This document shows positions 32,721 to 41,215 of a DNA stretch of 64,000 bases, one piece after another. The notes beneath the pieces were generated by a model, which was not told the DNA's origin, did no database searches, and saw only the letters and a list, made by a program, of their open reading frames with translations. The translations under genes and the position numbers were made by a program. The stretch lies in NCBI RefSeq assembly GCF_027922005.1, contig NZ_BSEV01000007.1, forward strand, positions 248,001-312,000, in the 5' to 3' direction. This DNA comes from Streptosporangium carneum. Its GTDB lineage: Bacteria > Actinomycetota > Actinomycetes > Streptosporangiales > Streptosporangiaceae. Position 1 is the first letter of the stretch, and each line of letters opens with the position of its first letter.

Positions 32721-33641
32721 ATGTCTGAGGCTCCCCTTGTCAAGACCATCAGCGTCAGGACTGTCAACGGCCCCTGCGCCGTGTCCGCCATCGACGGAAC
32801 GGTCCTGCCCCGCGAGCACCTGCGCACCGACCTCCGCTGGGCGGCGGGCGCCCCGTCCGACCCGCACCGCTGGCTGGACGAGGAGCAGGCGGTCGCCGGA
32901 GAGCTGCGCGAGCTGCGCCGGTCCGACGGGCTCGGCCTGGTGGTCGAGCTCAGCTGCATCGGCACGGGCCGCGACGCGGCCACCCTGTCCAGGGTCTCGG
33001 CGTGCAGCCGGGTGGCGGTGATCGCCGGAACCGGGTTCTTCGCGGGACCGTTCACCCCCGGCTGGGCGCTGGAGGCCGACGTGGACGCGCTCACCCGCTA
33101 CCTGCTGGCCGAGATCGACGACGGTCTGGACGGCACCGGCTCCCGCCCCGGCGTGATCGGCGAGATCGGCTTCTGGGACGAGGAGCCGACCCCGGTCGAG
33201 GAGCGCTGCGCGATCGCGGCGGCCAGGGCGTCCCTCCTGTCGGGCCTGCCGGTCGCGGCCCACCACCGCGGCGGTCTGACCCTGATGGAGATCCTGCTCT
33301 CCGAGGGCCTGCCCGCCCACCGGATCAGCGTCGCCGACGCGGGAGCCGACCCCGTGAGCGCACGCAAGATCGTCGAGTCGGGCGGCTACGTCTGCCTCAC
33401 CTCCCTGGGCTCCGACCGGCTGCGCGACGCGCTCGACCTCATCGAGGCGGGGCACGCCCGCAGGCTGCTGCTCAGCAGCGGCCTGTCCAGGGTCTCCGAG
33501 ATCGAGAGGTACGGCGGCGCGGGCTACAGCCACCTGTTCCGCACCTTCCTGCCCAGGCTGCGCGAGGCGGGTGTCGGCGAGGACGTCATCCGCCTGATCA
33601 CCCACGACAACCCCATCCGCTGGCTGACCTGCGTGGAGTAG
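32721..33641 (+). CDS. Phosphotriesterase-family amidohydrolase, eroded metal site
   Basis: 306 residues, TIM-barrel amidohydrolase of the PTE type. The N-terminal HxH motif expected as HEHL reads PREHL. GVIGEIGFW keeps the Glu that bridges metals in some members. A His is kept in VAAHHRGG. The strand-6 His (ISVADAGADP) and strand-8 Asp (LLLSSGLSR) are missing. It may therefore be a one-metal, metal-free or non-catalytic variant. It is followed three bases later by a sugar-phosphate-isomerase-like gene, so the two act in one pathway. Confidence 0.8.
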   Translation: MSEAPLVKTISVRTVNGPCAVSAIDGTVLPREHLRTDLRWAAGAPSDPHRWLDEEQAVAGELRELRRSDGLGLVVELSCIGTGRDAATLSRVSACSRVAVIAGTGFFAGPFTPGWALEADVDALTRYLLAEIDDGLDGTGSRPGVIGEIGFWDEEPTPVEERCAIAAARASLLSGLPVAAHHRGGLTLMEILLSEGLPAHRISVADAGADPVSARKIVESGGYVCLTSLGSDRLRDALDLIEAGHARRLLLSSGLSRVSEIERYGGAGYSHLFRTFLPRLREAGVGEDVIRLITHDNPIRWLTCVE

Positions 33642-33644
33642 GCC

Positions 33645-34523
33645 GTGTCGATCAAGGTCGCGAACGCGCCCGTCAACTTCGGGATCAACCGCGCCCACGG
33701 CGCGCCGCCCAGCCCCGACCTCCTGCTCGACGCGCTGGCCGAGGTCGGGTACGAGGGGGTCGACTCCGGCCCGATCGGCTACCTCGGCACGGGCTCCGGG
33801 CTGCTCGACCGGCTGGCCAGGACCGGGATGGGCCTGGCGGGCGGGCAGGTCGACCTGCGCTACGACGACGAGGACGCCTTCGCCGCGGGCCTGGCCGGGC
33901 TGTACACCGCGCTCGCGGTGTTCGCGAGCGTGCCGGTCGCCGACGGGCGCTTCGCGCCGCGCCTCACCCTCGCCTGCCCTCCCCATCCGGGGAGGTTCGC
34001 GCGGGGCGTCGCCCCCGGCCTGCCCGGCGAGGCCTGGGCCGAGTTCGCGGCGCGGGTCCAGGAGGCGGCCGACCGCTGCAGGGACCGCGGCATCGAACCC
34101 GTCTTCCATCACCACCTGGGCACCCTCGTGGAGACCCCCGAGGAGGTGGAGCGGCTCCTCGACCTCACCGACGTGTCGCTCTGCCTGGACACCGGCCACC
34201 TCTGGCTGGCTGGCGGCGACCCGGTGACCGCGCTGCGGCACTGGGGCGACCGGATCAGGCAGGTCCACCTCAAGGACGCCAGCAGGCGGGCGCGCGACCG
34301 GGAGAGGGCAGCGGGCGGCGACCTGGCCGCGGTGATCGCGGGCGACGCCTTCCCCGCCCTCGGAGCGGGAGAGGTCGACCTTCCCGGCGTCCTGCGCGAG
34401 CTGCGCGGCTACGAGGGCTGGCTGGTCGTTGAGCAGGACGCGCCCGGCCCCGGCCAGGACGTCGGACGCGTCCTGGCCGACCAGCGCGCCAACCGGATCT
34501 GGCTACGCGCACACGGCCTCTGA
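33645..34523 (+). CDS. Sugar phosphate isomerase/epimerase (IolE/XylA-like barrel)
   Basis: 292 residues, AP-endonuclease-2-type TIM barrel. Key segments are GIEPVFHHHLGTLVETPEEV (His and Glu ligands), VSLCLDTGHLWLAGGDPV (Asp, His), IRQVHLKDAS (His, Lys) and the final WLVVEQD (Glu). The set is that of IolE and related inosose dehydratases or ketose epimerases. The GTG start lies three bases behind the PTE-like gene. Its 3' end overlaps the convergent soxR gene by 21 bp. The substrate is not determined. Confidence 0.88.
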   Translation: MSIKVANAPVNFGINRAHGAPPSPDLLLDALAEVGYEGVDSGPIGYLGTGSGLLDRLARTGMGLAGGQVDLRYDDEDAFAAGLAGLYTALAVFASVPVADGRFAPRLTLACPPHPGRFARGVAPGLPGEAWAEFAARVQEAADRCRDRGIEPVFHHHLGTLVETPEEVERLLDLTDVSLCLDTGHLWLAGGDPVTALRHWGDRIRQVHLKDASRRARDRERAAGGDLAAVIAGDAFPALGAGEVDLPGVLRELRGYEGWLVVEQDAPGPGQDVGRVLADQRANRIWLRAHGL

Positions 34524-35003
34524 CCCGCCGCCGGTGGCCGTGTCCTGGCAGGGAGAGCACTCACGGCTCTCACGCCGCGCGAGCATCAGGCGCGAGCCCG
34601 GTCCCCTGGCCGCCGCCGCGTCGTCGGGGTTGGCCAGCGCGCAGCGGTCGAGGGAGAGACAGCCGCAGCCGATGCAGTCGGTCAGGCCGTCGCGGAGCCG
34701 CTGAAGCTGCCTGATCCGGTCGTCGAGCTCGCTCTGCCAGGTCGCGGAGAGCCTCGCCCAGTCCTCCCGGGTCGGGGTGCGCTCGTCCGGCAGGGCGGAC
34801 AGCGCGTCCTGGATCGTCCTGAGCGGGATCCCGACCCGCTGCGAGACCCGGATGAAGGCGATCCTGCGGAGCGTGTCACGGCTGAAGCGGCGCTGGTTGC
34901 CCGCCGTGCGGCGGCTGCGGATCAGCCCCTTGGCCTCGTAGAAGTGCAGGGCGGAGACGGCGACGCCGCTGCGCGCGGCGAGCTGGCCGACGGTGATCTC
35001 CAT
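34503..35003 (-). CDS. soxR: Redox-sensing MerR-family regulator SoxR
   Basis: 166 residues. The MerR-type winged helix (about 1-70) reads ITVGQLAARSGVAVSALHFY and then RSRRTAGNQRRFSRD. A dimerisation helix leads to the [2Fe-2S] motif CIGCGCLSLDRC, with cysteines at about 110, 113, 115 and 121. Actinobacterial SoxR proteins respond to redox-cycling metabolites. Two further cysteines near the C-terminus (SRECSPC) are extra. The start is the ATG at 35003. A SoxR box lies upstream in the divergent region. Confidence 0.95.
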   Translation of the reverse strand: MEITVGQLAARSGVAVSALHFYEAKGLIRSRRTAGNQRRFSRDTLRRIAFIRVSQRVGIPLRTIQDALSALPDERTPTREDWARLSATWQSELDDRIRQLQRLRDGLTDCIGCGCLSLDRCALANPDDAAAARGPGSRLMLARRESRECSPCQDTATGGGSEAVCA

Positions 35004-35032
35004 GTTCTTGGACACGCTCCACTCTAACTTGA

Positions 35033-35050
35033 CCTCGACCATGATTGAGG
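35033..35050. promoter_or_regulatory. SoxR box
   Basis: CCTCGACCATGATTGAGG, an 18-bp dyad (CCTC-R-A ... TTGAGG) matching the known actinobacterial SoxR site pattern, between soxR and the divergent PPOX gene. TTGACC (35029-35034) precedes it on the plus strand at a spacing typical of MerR-class promoters, although the -10 is weak. Confidence 0.75.
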
Positions 35051-35065
35051 TTGCACGCTGGACGC

Positions 35066-35464
35066 ATGACCTTCACACAGGCCGAGCTCGACTATCTCGC
35101 GAGCCAGACACTGGGACGCCTGGCCACCGTCGGCCCCGACGGCGTGCCGCAGAACAGCCCCACCTCCTTCTCCGTCGACCCGCGGACCGGCACGATCGAC
35201 ATCCACGGCTGGGCGATGGGCACGACCAGGAAGTTCCGCAACGTCAAGGAGAACGGCCGGGTGGCCTTCGTCGTGGACGACATCGCCTCCCGGACCCCCT
35301 GGAAGGTCAGGGGGGTGGAGATCCGCGGGGTGGCGCAGGCCCTCGAGGACCAGGATCCGCCCGAGCCGTACCTGAGCAGAGAGGTCATCCGCATCCGCCC
35401 CACGCGGATCGTCTCCTGGGGCGTCGACCCCGGCCAGGAGGGGATGAGGGGCCGCGACGTCTGA
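35066..35464 (+). CDS. PPOX-class F420-dependent flavin-fold oxidoreductase
   Basis: 132 residues, split-barrel fold. [20 protein letters not shown] is the usual start, followed by [34 protein letters not shown] and [11 protein letters not shown], all typical of the actinobacterial PPOX-class F420-dependent enzymes. It very likely uses F420 to reduce quinones or similar compounds. It is divergent from soxR and has the SoxR box in its promoter, so it is a probable member of the SoxR regulon, which would fit detoxification of redox-active metabolites. Confidence 0.92.
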   Translation: MTFTQAELDYLASQTLGRLATVGPDGVPQNSPTSFSVDPRTGTIDIHGWAMGTTRKFRNVKENGRVAFVVDDIASRTPWKVRGVEIRGVAQALEDQDPPEPYLSREVIRIRPTRIVSWGVDPGQEGMRGRDV

Positions 35465-35556
35465 CCCGGGCGGCGTCCCGCCCTCCCCCGTGTCCGGGAG
35501 AGGACCGGGAAGGCACATACCCGGCGGCGTCGGGCGTGTCCGGTCACAATGGGCAC

Positions 35557-36381
35557 ATGACGAGAACACTGGTGCTGGGCGGCGGCGGTATCGCGGGGAT
35601 CGCGTGGGAGGCGGGGATCGTGACCGGCCTGCGACGGGCGGGCCTGGACCTGGGAGAGGCGGATCTCCTGGTCGGCACCTCCGCGGGATCGGTGGTGGGA
35701 ACGCTGATCGCCACCGGGGTCGATCTGGAGGGCGCGGTCGGCGCGCAGGCGGACGCGGAACCGGCCGCCGCGGCTCCCTCGGTCGACCTGCAGGCGGTGA
35801 TAGAGGTCTTCGGTCTGCTCAACGACCCGTCCCTGGAGCCGGAGGAGGCCAGGAGGCGGGTGGGCGCGCTGGCCCTCCGGGTCGGGGGCGCCGGGGCCAG
35901 GACGGAGAGGATCGGCGAGCAGCTGCCCGTGCAGGAGTGGCCCGACCGTCGCCTGCTGGTCACGGCGGTCGACACCGGGACCGGGGAGTTCGTGGTCTGG
36001 GACCGCCACTCGGGCGTCCCGCTGGCGTCCGCCGTCGCCTCCAGCTGCGCGGTGCCGTGCGTCTTCCCGCCCGTGGCGATCAACGGACGCCGCTACATGG
36101 ACGGCGGGGTCCGCTCGGTGACGAACGCCGACCTGGCGGCGGGCAGCTCGGCGGTCGTCGTCGTGGAGCCGCTGGCGCACCTCGAGACCAGGCGGCGCAT
36201 CGACGCGGAGATCGCCACGCTCGGGGACGCCGCGGTCGCCCACGTGACGCCCGACCAGGCGTCGGTCACCGTGTTCGGCTCCGACATCCTCGACCCCGCC
36301 CTGTGGCGTCCCGCCTTCGCCGCCGGTCTCGCCCAGGCGCCCGACGTGGTCGAGAGCGTGGCCAAGGTCTGGCGGGACTGA
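35557..36381 (+). CDS. Patatin-like phospholipase family protein
   Basis: 274 residues. The oxyanion loop [14 protein letters not shown] is followed by the nucleophile elbow GTSAGS and the catalytic Asp in YMDGGVRS, so the Ser-Asp dyad is intact. Expected activity is hydrolysis of acyl esters of lipids, in the cytosol. CACAAT lies six bases before the ATG and no ribosome binding site is visible, so the transcript may be leaderless. The AAA kinase-like gene follows five bases after the stop. Confidence 0.92.
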   Translation: MTRTLVLGGGGIAGIAWEAGIVTGLRRAGLDLGEADLLVGTSAGSVVGTLIATGVDLEGAVGAQADAEPAAAAPSVDLQAVIEVFGLLNDPSLEPEEARRRVGALALRVGGAGARTERIGEQLPVQEWPDRRLLVTAVDTGTGEFVVWDRHSGVPLASAVASSCAVPCVFPPVAINGRRYMDGGVRSVTNADLAAGSSAVVVVEPLAHLETRRRIDAEIATLGDAAVAHVTPDQASVTVFGSDILDPALWRPAFAAGLAQAPDVVESVAKVWRD

Positions 36382-36386
36382 CGGCC

Positions 36387-37001
36387 GTGGGAGGGGACGA
36401 GCGGCCCCCCGCGGGCCCGGCGCCGCTGTGGGTGGTCAGCGGGCCGCCGGGGGCGGGCAAGTCGACCGTCGCGGCGGCCCTGCTCGCCCGGCTGGCCCCG
36501 GTCCCGGCCCTGCTCGACAAGGACACCGTCTACGGCGGGTTCGTCGAGGCGACACTGGAGGCGCACGGGCGCGACGCGGGCGAACGCGAGGGGCCGTGGT
36601 ACGACGAGCACGTCAAGCGCCACGAGTACGCCGGACTCACCAGGCTCGCCGGGGAGATCCGCTCCCACGGGTGCCCGGTGATGCTCGACGGCCCCTTCAC
36701 CTCCCAGGTGCACGACGCGGCGCTGTGGGCGCGCTGGGTGACCCAGCTCGGCGGGCCGCCGGTACGGCTGGTCTGGGTCAGGTCGGACGGCCCCACCCTG
36801 GCCGCCCGGCTGCGGAGCAGGGGACTGGCCAGGGACGCGGGAAAACTGGCCCGCTTCGAGGAGTATCTGCGGGCGATCCGGGTGGACGAGCCGCCCGCCG
36901 TGCCGTACTGGGAGATCGACAACCGGCTGGGAGCCCCCCGGGTCGGCGACCAGATCGCGACCGCGCTGGACGCGGCGGCGCGCGGGCTCAGGCCGGGATG
37001 A
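36387..37001 (+). CDS. AAA-type P-loop kinase-like protein
   Basis: 204 residues from the GTG at 36387. Walker A is GPPGAGKST and [10 protein letters not shown] resembles the acceptor-binding acidic loop of small-molecule kinases. VMLDGPF carries a Walker-B-like Asp, and [17 protein letters not shown] is an Arg-rich lid. Relatives include zeta-toxin-like and chloramphenicol-phosphotransferase-like kinases; the substrate is unknown. It is probably co-transcribed with the patatin gene. Confidence 0.87.
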   Translation: MGGDERPPAGPAPLWVVSGPPGAGKSTVAAALLARLAPVPALLDKDTVYGGFVEATLEAHGRDAGEREGPWYDEHVKRHEYAGLTRLAGEIRSHGCPVMLDGPFTSQVHDAALWARWVTQLGGPPVRLVWVRSDGPTLAARLRSRGLARDAGKLARFEEYLRAIRVDEPPAVPYWEIDNRLGAPRVGDQIATALDAAARGLRPG

Positions 37002-37323
37002 CGTCGGGGCACGCCTCGACGGCCCCGTGGGGCGACGGCGGAGCACGCGCCAGGAGGTCTCCCGGCGAGTCGACGGCGGACCGTCCACGCGGAAGTCGCC
37101 CCGCGAGCTGACGGAAGATTATCCGCACGGAAACTTTCCCACAAGGCGACAGTGGGCGTCCGCCGGAAACCGCCCCGCGAGGAGAGCGCGGACGTCCGCC
37201 CGGGAGGCCGCCGCGCGGGCTGACAACGAGGCGCCCGCCCCGGGCGGCGTCAGGGGGTCCGGTCAAGCCCGCAAGACCGGGGGCCGGCAGGACGGGCCGC
37301 GAACGGACCGCCCGCGGCCCGCG
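37002..37323. other. Gene-free stretch between convergent genes
   Basis: 322 bp, AT-richer at about 37110-37140. No gene recognised. A strong hairpin lies at its right end (listed separately). Confidence 0.5.
37293..37321 (-). terminator. Terminator hairpin of the small winged-helix gene
   Basis: CGGGCCGCG (37293-37301) pairs perfectly with CGCGGCCCG (37313-37321) around an 11-nt loop, two bases after the stop of the minus-strand gene. Confidence 0.7.
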
Positions 37324-37572
37324 TCAGCGATCGACTCCCCAGTCGTGGGGGCCGAGGGCGTACGCGCCGCCGTCCTCCTCCAGCCATCCGGCCTCGGCCA
37401 GGGTCGCGACGCTCCGCCGTACGGCATCCTCCGGCAGCGCGGTCGCCTGGACCACCTCCTCGACCGTGGCGGTCCGGCCGTCGACCGCGAGCCCGGCCAC
37501 CGCCTCGTAGACGCGGGTGTCCGCGTCGGACAGCGCCTGGACGTCGGGCGACCGTTCCTCGCTCATGGCCAT
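37324..37572 (-). CDS. Small winged-helix-like protein
   Basis: 82 residues. After an acidic N-terminus, DTRVYEAVAGLAVDGRTATV and VVQATALPEDAVRRSVATLA look like helices 1-3 of a winged helix, ending in a wing (GWLEEDGGAYALG). It could bind DNA or a protein partner. No family is named with certainty. Upstream lies a long pyrimidine-rich stretch. Confidence 0.72.
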   Translation of the reverse strand: MAMSEERSPDVQALSDADTRVYEAVAGLAVDGRTATVEEVVQATALPEDAVRRSVATLAEAGWLEEDGGAYALGPHDWGVDR

Positions 37573-37847
37573 GCCTCCAATCCGGCGGCCGTCCCGGCCG
37601 CCCGTCCCGATCTCCGTCCCGCCCTCCCGGACCCTGCTGTGCCCTCCTGCGCCCTCCCACGACTCCGCCGAGAACCTCCCGCGCCCTCCCGGCGCTTCTC
37701 CCGCGGTTCTCCCGTGATTCCGCTGCGGTTCCTCCGCGGTTCTCCTGCCGGCTCCCCAGGCGTTCCCCCGGCCTCCCCCGAGCCGTCGCGCCCCCCCTGA
37801 CAGCCCTCTGACAACCCTCCGACAGCCGGGACTCCCTGACAGCCTTC
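37573..37847. repeat. Pyrimidine-rich low-complexity region
   Basis: About 275 bp in which the plus strand is mostly C and T, with recurring GCGGTTCTCC-like and TGACAGCC-like units (for example CTGACAGCC at two places between 37797 and 37850). Noncoding between two small minus-strand genes. It may form unusual DNA structure or be a slippage product. Confidence 0.6.
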
Positions 37848-38069
37848 CTAACGGCGTCGCGCGCCCGCGCGCAGGCGTTCCGGGTCGACGTCCCGCTCCG
37901 GATGGCGGCGGAGGTACTCCTGCTCCAGCTCCTCGGTTCGCGTGGTGTGATTGGCGAGCGCCTCGGCGGAGCCGTGCAGAAGCGTCTCAGTACGGGTAAC
38001 GTGCAGATGCCGCAGCTCACGTAGCAGGTCTTCCTCGGCGAGATCCCTCGGATCGATTCCCATCGTCAT
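37848..38069 (-). CDS. DUF6158-like small protein
   Basis: 73 residues, highly charged and helical: DPRDLAEEDLLRELRHLHVT, RTETLLHGSAEALANHTTRT and EYLRRHPERDVDP. This matches the DUF6158 family of actinobacteria as I know it, whose role is unknown. It ends in a basic tail (RAGARRR). It is divergent from the LysR gene, with a perfect dyad between them. Confidence 0.85.
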   Translation of the reverse strand: MTMGIDPRDLAEEDLLRELRHLHVTRTETLLHGSAEALANHTTRTEELEQEYLRRHPERDVDPERLRAGARRR

Positions 38070-38142
38070 ACGGGACCGCCTACCCCGTCAGGGCTTCGCC
38101 GCACCTCTTCGCATTCCTCACTTGCGTCGCATTGGAACGCTT

Positions 38143-38168
38143 TCACGAAATTGAGTCAGATTTCGTGA
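38143..38168. promoter_or_regulatory. LysR-type operator dyad
   Basis: TCACGAAAT (38143-38151) and ATTTCGTGA (38160-38168) form a perfect 9-bp inverted repeat with an 8-bp centre in the divergent region before the LysR gene. A possible LysR promoter follows: TTGCAT (38174-38179), 16 bp, TAGCCT. Confidence 0.65.
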
Positions 38169-38213
38169 CACGTTTGCATTGCGGCCATAACGTCTTAGCC
38201 TTACCTTCCCGGT

Positions 38214-39173
38214 ATGGATCTCGAGCTCCGACACCTCAGGATCGTGCGCGCGGTCGCCGAGGCCGGGAGCGTCACGAAAGCTGCCAGCCATCTCGGGCTG
38301 GCACAGCCCGCGCTGACCGCGCAGCTCAAGCGGATTGAGCGAGTGCTCGGGGGAGCTCTTTTCGAACGCGACCACAACGGCGCGCGGCCCACACCTCTCG
38401 GGGAACTGGTGCTGTCCAGGGCGATGGTGTTGCTGCCAGCCGCCCGGGAACTCCAGGAGGAGGCCGTCCGGTTCGCCAACGCCAACGGCGACATCCCCCG
38501 CTACAGGCTGGGCGCCACCAACGGGCCCATCCTCGGCGGTCTTGTCGACCGGCTGGCCACGGCGTGGCCGTCGACACCGGTGAGCACCTACACCTCATGG
38601 TCGGCCAGGGAACTGACGACCATGGTCATGCTGGGCCGGATCGACTTCGCGCTCATCGGCGCCTGCGGGGAGAGCGCACCACCGGTCGAGGGGCCGGTGG
38701 TGTGGCTGACCGTGGGAATGGACCCGGTCTTCGTCCTGCTCAACGAGGACCATCCACTGGTGGAACGAAAGGAGGTGACACTGGCCGAGCTGGCCGGCGA
38801 ACGGTGGGCGGTCACACCCGGCGACAGTTGCTTCGGCGACTGCTTCGCCACGGCGTGCGCGCGTGCGGGTTTCACGCCCCAGACGATCTACGAGACGGAC
38901 GTGGCGACCTGCATGCATCTGGCCCAGGTCGGCCGCGCCGCGGTGCTGTGCCAGGCGACCTTCCAGCCCGCGCCGGGAGTGGCGATGGTGCCGCTCGCGG
39001 ACGCGCCGCTGCGCTGGCGGCAGCTGCTGGGCTGGCACCCGGAGGGACCGGGCGCCCGAGCCGCCGCCTCGATCGTCGAGCACGCGAAGGCCGCCCACGC
39101 CGACGCGGTACGGCGAAGCACGCGGTACGCCACATGGCTGGCCGAAAACCCCCGTTTCGGCACCTCGCCCTGA
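38214..39173 (+). CDS. LysR-family transcriptional regulator
   Basis: 319 residues. The winged helix (about 1-60) is MDLELRHLRIVRAVAEAGSV followed by KAASHLGLAQPALTAQLKRI. The substrate-binding domain follows in two lobes (RYRLGATNGPILGGLVDRLA near its start, LNEDHPLVERKEVTLAELAG in the middle). Several cysteines lie at about 200-245 (DSCFGDCFATACAR, TCMH, LCQ), more than usual. The perfect dyad upstream is probably its own operator. The target is unknown; the divergent DUF6158 gene is a candidate. Confidence 0.94.
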   Translation: MDLELRHLRIVRAVAEAGSVTKAASHLGLAQPALTAQLKRIERVLGGALFERDHNGARPTPLGELVLSRAMVLLPAARELQEEAVRFANANGDIPRYRLGATNGPILGGLVDRLATAWPSTPVSTYTSWSARELTTMVMLGRIDFALIGACGESAPPVEGPVVWLTVGMDPVFVLLNEDHPLVERKEVTLAELAGERWAVTPGDSCFGDCFATACARAGFTPQTIYETDVATCMHLAQVGRAAVLCQATFQPAPGVAMVPLADAPLRWRQLLGWHPEGPGARAAASIVEHAKAAHADAVRRSTRYATWLAENPRFGTSP

Positions 39174-39492
39174 CCCGGCGATGAAGCGTTCGGCGCGGAC
39201 CTGGCGGCGATCCCGTCTCATCCGCGTTCACCACCACCGCCTGGCCCGAACGGCCGGGCACACCACCTCTTCACCCGATGCCCGAATTCACCCGACGACC
39301 GAACGCCGCCGCCCCTCTCCGGAGGGTCGGCGGCGTCATCACGTCCGGAGGCCACCGGCCCGTGAGACCGTCCGCGTCCCGGGACCGCCTCCGACGGAGA
39401 CGGCCCGCTCCTGAGGCCGTCGGTTCCGGAAGCCGGAGGCGTCGTGTCCGAAAACGGCGCCGTCATGTCCGGAAGTCGAGAAGAATGGATGG
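39174..39492. other. Gene-free stretch
   Basis: 319 bp between two plus-strand genes. I see no gene, repeat array or strong hairpin. The promoter of the next gene presumably lies at its right end. Confidence 0.45.
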
Positions 39493-40932
39493 ATGAGCGA
39501 GCTTCTGACGCTGAGCGAGGGCGCGGTGCTGACGCACCTGGCCACCCGGGCCGAGCTGGCGGCCGGTGCGCTGACGGCCGTCGACGACCTGCGGCTGTGG
39601 GCCCGCCTCGCCGACGGCGACGGGGTGCCGTTCGCCGGGGGCGGCGTGGTGCGGACCGCGGTCGAGGCGGGCGAGCCGAGCCTGACCGGCCCGGACGGCT
39701 GGCTGGCCGGGGTGCGGCCCGAGGACGTGGTCGCGCTGCGCGTGCGCGGAGGCAGGCTGGAGCTGTCCACCACGACCCTGGCGGACTTCCCCGCCCAGCG
39801 GGCGATCCGGGTCACCGAGGAGTTCGCGCAGCAGGCGCTGGACGCCTTGCGCGCCTTCGCCGAGGGTCTCGAGCCGAGCCCGGGCGTCTCGATCGACATC
39901 GTGCTCCTGGAGCTGCTGATGAAGGCCCCGGAGACCCTGGCCGACCCGCTGCCGCCTCTGGCCCCCCTGCTGCGTGAGGCCTCGCTCGAGGTGCGGGGCG
40001 GCCGGGTGGGCATCGTGGGCGCGCCGTGGGACACCGAGTCGGTCGCGGATCTGGCCCCGCTGGACATCGTCAGGCTGGCCCTGGTCCGCAGCGCGCTGCG
40101 GACCTACGACGACGGCGCCGACCTGTCGAAGGCGATCACCTACCTGTCCCGCTCCGAGGAGGTGCTCACGCGGATCGCCGACGAGGTGGAGCGCGAGCCG
40201 CTGTCACCCGGTCTGGCCGGGGCGCTGCCCCGCACCGAACCCGCCGCGCTGCTGCTGGTCGCCAGGTCCGCCGAGGGCGAGGGGCGCTCCTTCGAGGCCT
40301 CCGGGATCATCGCCGAGGCCCTGGCTCTCTCCCCCGGCCTGGCCCCCGCCGAGCGGGACGCGGCCGAGTACGCCGCGTGCCGTACGAACCCGGACGACCC
40401 GCTGCCCGCACGGGCGGCCCACCTGTTCCGCCAGCTTCTCGCCTACGGCCACCGCCCGGCCCGCCGCCGCCTGATCGACGATCTGGTCGCGCTGAGCGTC
40501 AGGGTGGCCGAACCCGCCCTGGCCGATCTGGCGCTGTTCGAGAACGACGTCGTCGGCGAGTTCCTGGACGCGCGGAGCGAGTGGCTCCGCGACGACGAGG
40601 TGCGGCTGCTGGAGTCGTGGCGCAGGACGCCGCTGCGCCTGTGGAGAGTCCTCGGCGTGTCCGGAGACGAGATCACCCTGCGCGAGGCGGGCCCCGGGGA
40701 GCACGCGCCGATCACGCTGGCCGACGAGTTGCTGCCGAGCCAGGCCGAGGTCGGCGACCTGATGCTGACCAGGCTGCTGGACGACGGGGAGGGGCCGCAC
40801 GTGTTCGGCCACCCCTTCAAGGTGGATCCGGCGCGCGGCGACGAGATGCTCGCGCTGCTCACCGATCCCGTCGACCCCTACGAGATCGCGGCCTTCTTCA
40901 GGCGCGCCGCCAGGCCCACGCCTCCCCGGTGA
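39493..40932 (+). CDS. Hypothetical protein, 479 aa
   Basis: Not recognised. Soluble, rich in Leu, Ala, Glu and Arg, largely helical, with TPR-like pieces (KAITYLSRSEEVLTRIADEV, FEASGIIAEALALSPGLAPA) in the middle and a beta-rich C-terminal third (LWRVLGVSGDEITLREAGPG, ITLADELLPSQAEVGDLML). The C-terminal part looks like a small barrel module. It has no signal peptide, membrane segment or nucleotide site. It is monocistronic with a strong terminator. Confidence 0.75.
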   Translation: MSELLTLSEGAVLTHLATRAELAAGALTAVDDLRLWARLADGDGVPFAGGGVVRTAVEAGEPSLTGPDGWLAGVRPEDVVALRVRGGRLELSTTTLADFPAQRAIRVTEEFAQQALDALRAFAEGLEPSPGVSIDIVLLELLMKAPETLADPLPPLAPLLREASLEVRGGRVGIVGAPWDTESVADLAPLDIVRLALVRSALRTYDDGADLSKAITYLSRSEEVLTRIADEVEREPLSPGLAGALPRTEPAALLLVARSAEGEGRSFEASGIIAEALALSPGLAPAERDAAEYAACRTNPDDPLPARAAHLFRQLLAYGHRPARRRLIDDLVALSVRVAEPALADLALFENDVVGEFLDARSEWLRDDEVRLLESWRRTPLRLWRVLGVSGDEITLREAGPGEHAPITLADELLPSQAEVGDLMLTRLLDDGEGPHVFGHPFKVDPARGDEMLALLTDPVDPYEIAAFFRRAARPTPPR

Positions 40933-40945
40933 TCCCGCCCCGGGA

Positions 40946-40980
40946 ACGGCCCGCGCCCGGATCGTCCGGTCGCGGGCCGT
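40946..40980. terminator. Terminator hairpin between convergent genes
   Basis: ACGGCCCGCG (40946-40955) pairs perfectly with CGCGGGCCGT (40971-40980), and the loop holds CCGG/CCGG. It probably serves both the 479-residue gene and the small secreted-protein gene. Confidence 0.75.
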
Positions 40981-41002
40981 GCGGCGACGCCTTCACCGAT
41001 CG

Positions 41003-41215
41003 CTAGTAACCCCCGCCCCGCCACCTGTAGCACTGCCGCCTGGTCATCGGATCGCTGTACTCCCAGCAGGGCTTCATGACGGGGACGTGGACGGAGGCGA
41101 CGGTCCCCTGCGGCAGGGGTGCGGCGGCCGCGGGCTGGGCCGACATCGTCGCCGGGGTCGCGAGAACGGAGGCCGCCAGCGCACCGGCGGCGAGAACGTT
41201 TCTGAGACCGGTCAT
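41003..41215 (-). CDS. Small secreted peptide
   Basis: 70 residues from the ATG at 41215, with GGAG six bases upstream. A signal peptide (about 1-28, VLAAGALAASVLATPATMSA) leaves a mature part of about 40 residues containing PVMKPCWEYSDPMTRRQCYR, with two cysteines that could form one disulfide and a Gly/Tyr end. No family recognised; signalling, inhibitor or antimicrobial roles are possible but unproven. Confidence 0.7.
   Translation of the reverse strand: MTGLRNVLAAGALAASVLATPATMSAQPAAAAPLPQGTVASVHVPVMKPCWEYSDPMTRRQCYRWRGGGY

Noticed and set aside
32547-34268. Minus-strand frame of 573 codons
   Set aside because: Antisense to the amidohydrolase and isomerase genes; no protein-like segments.
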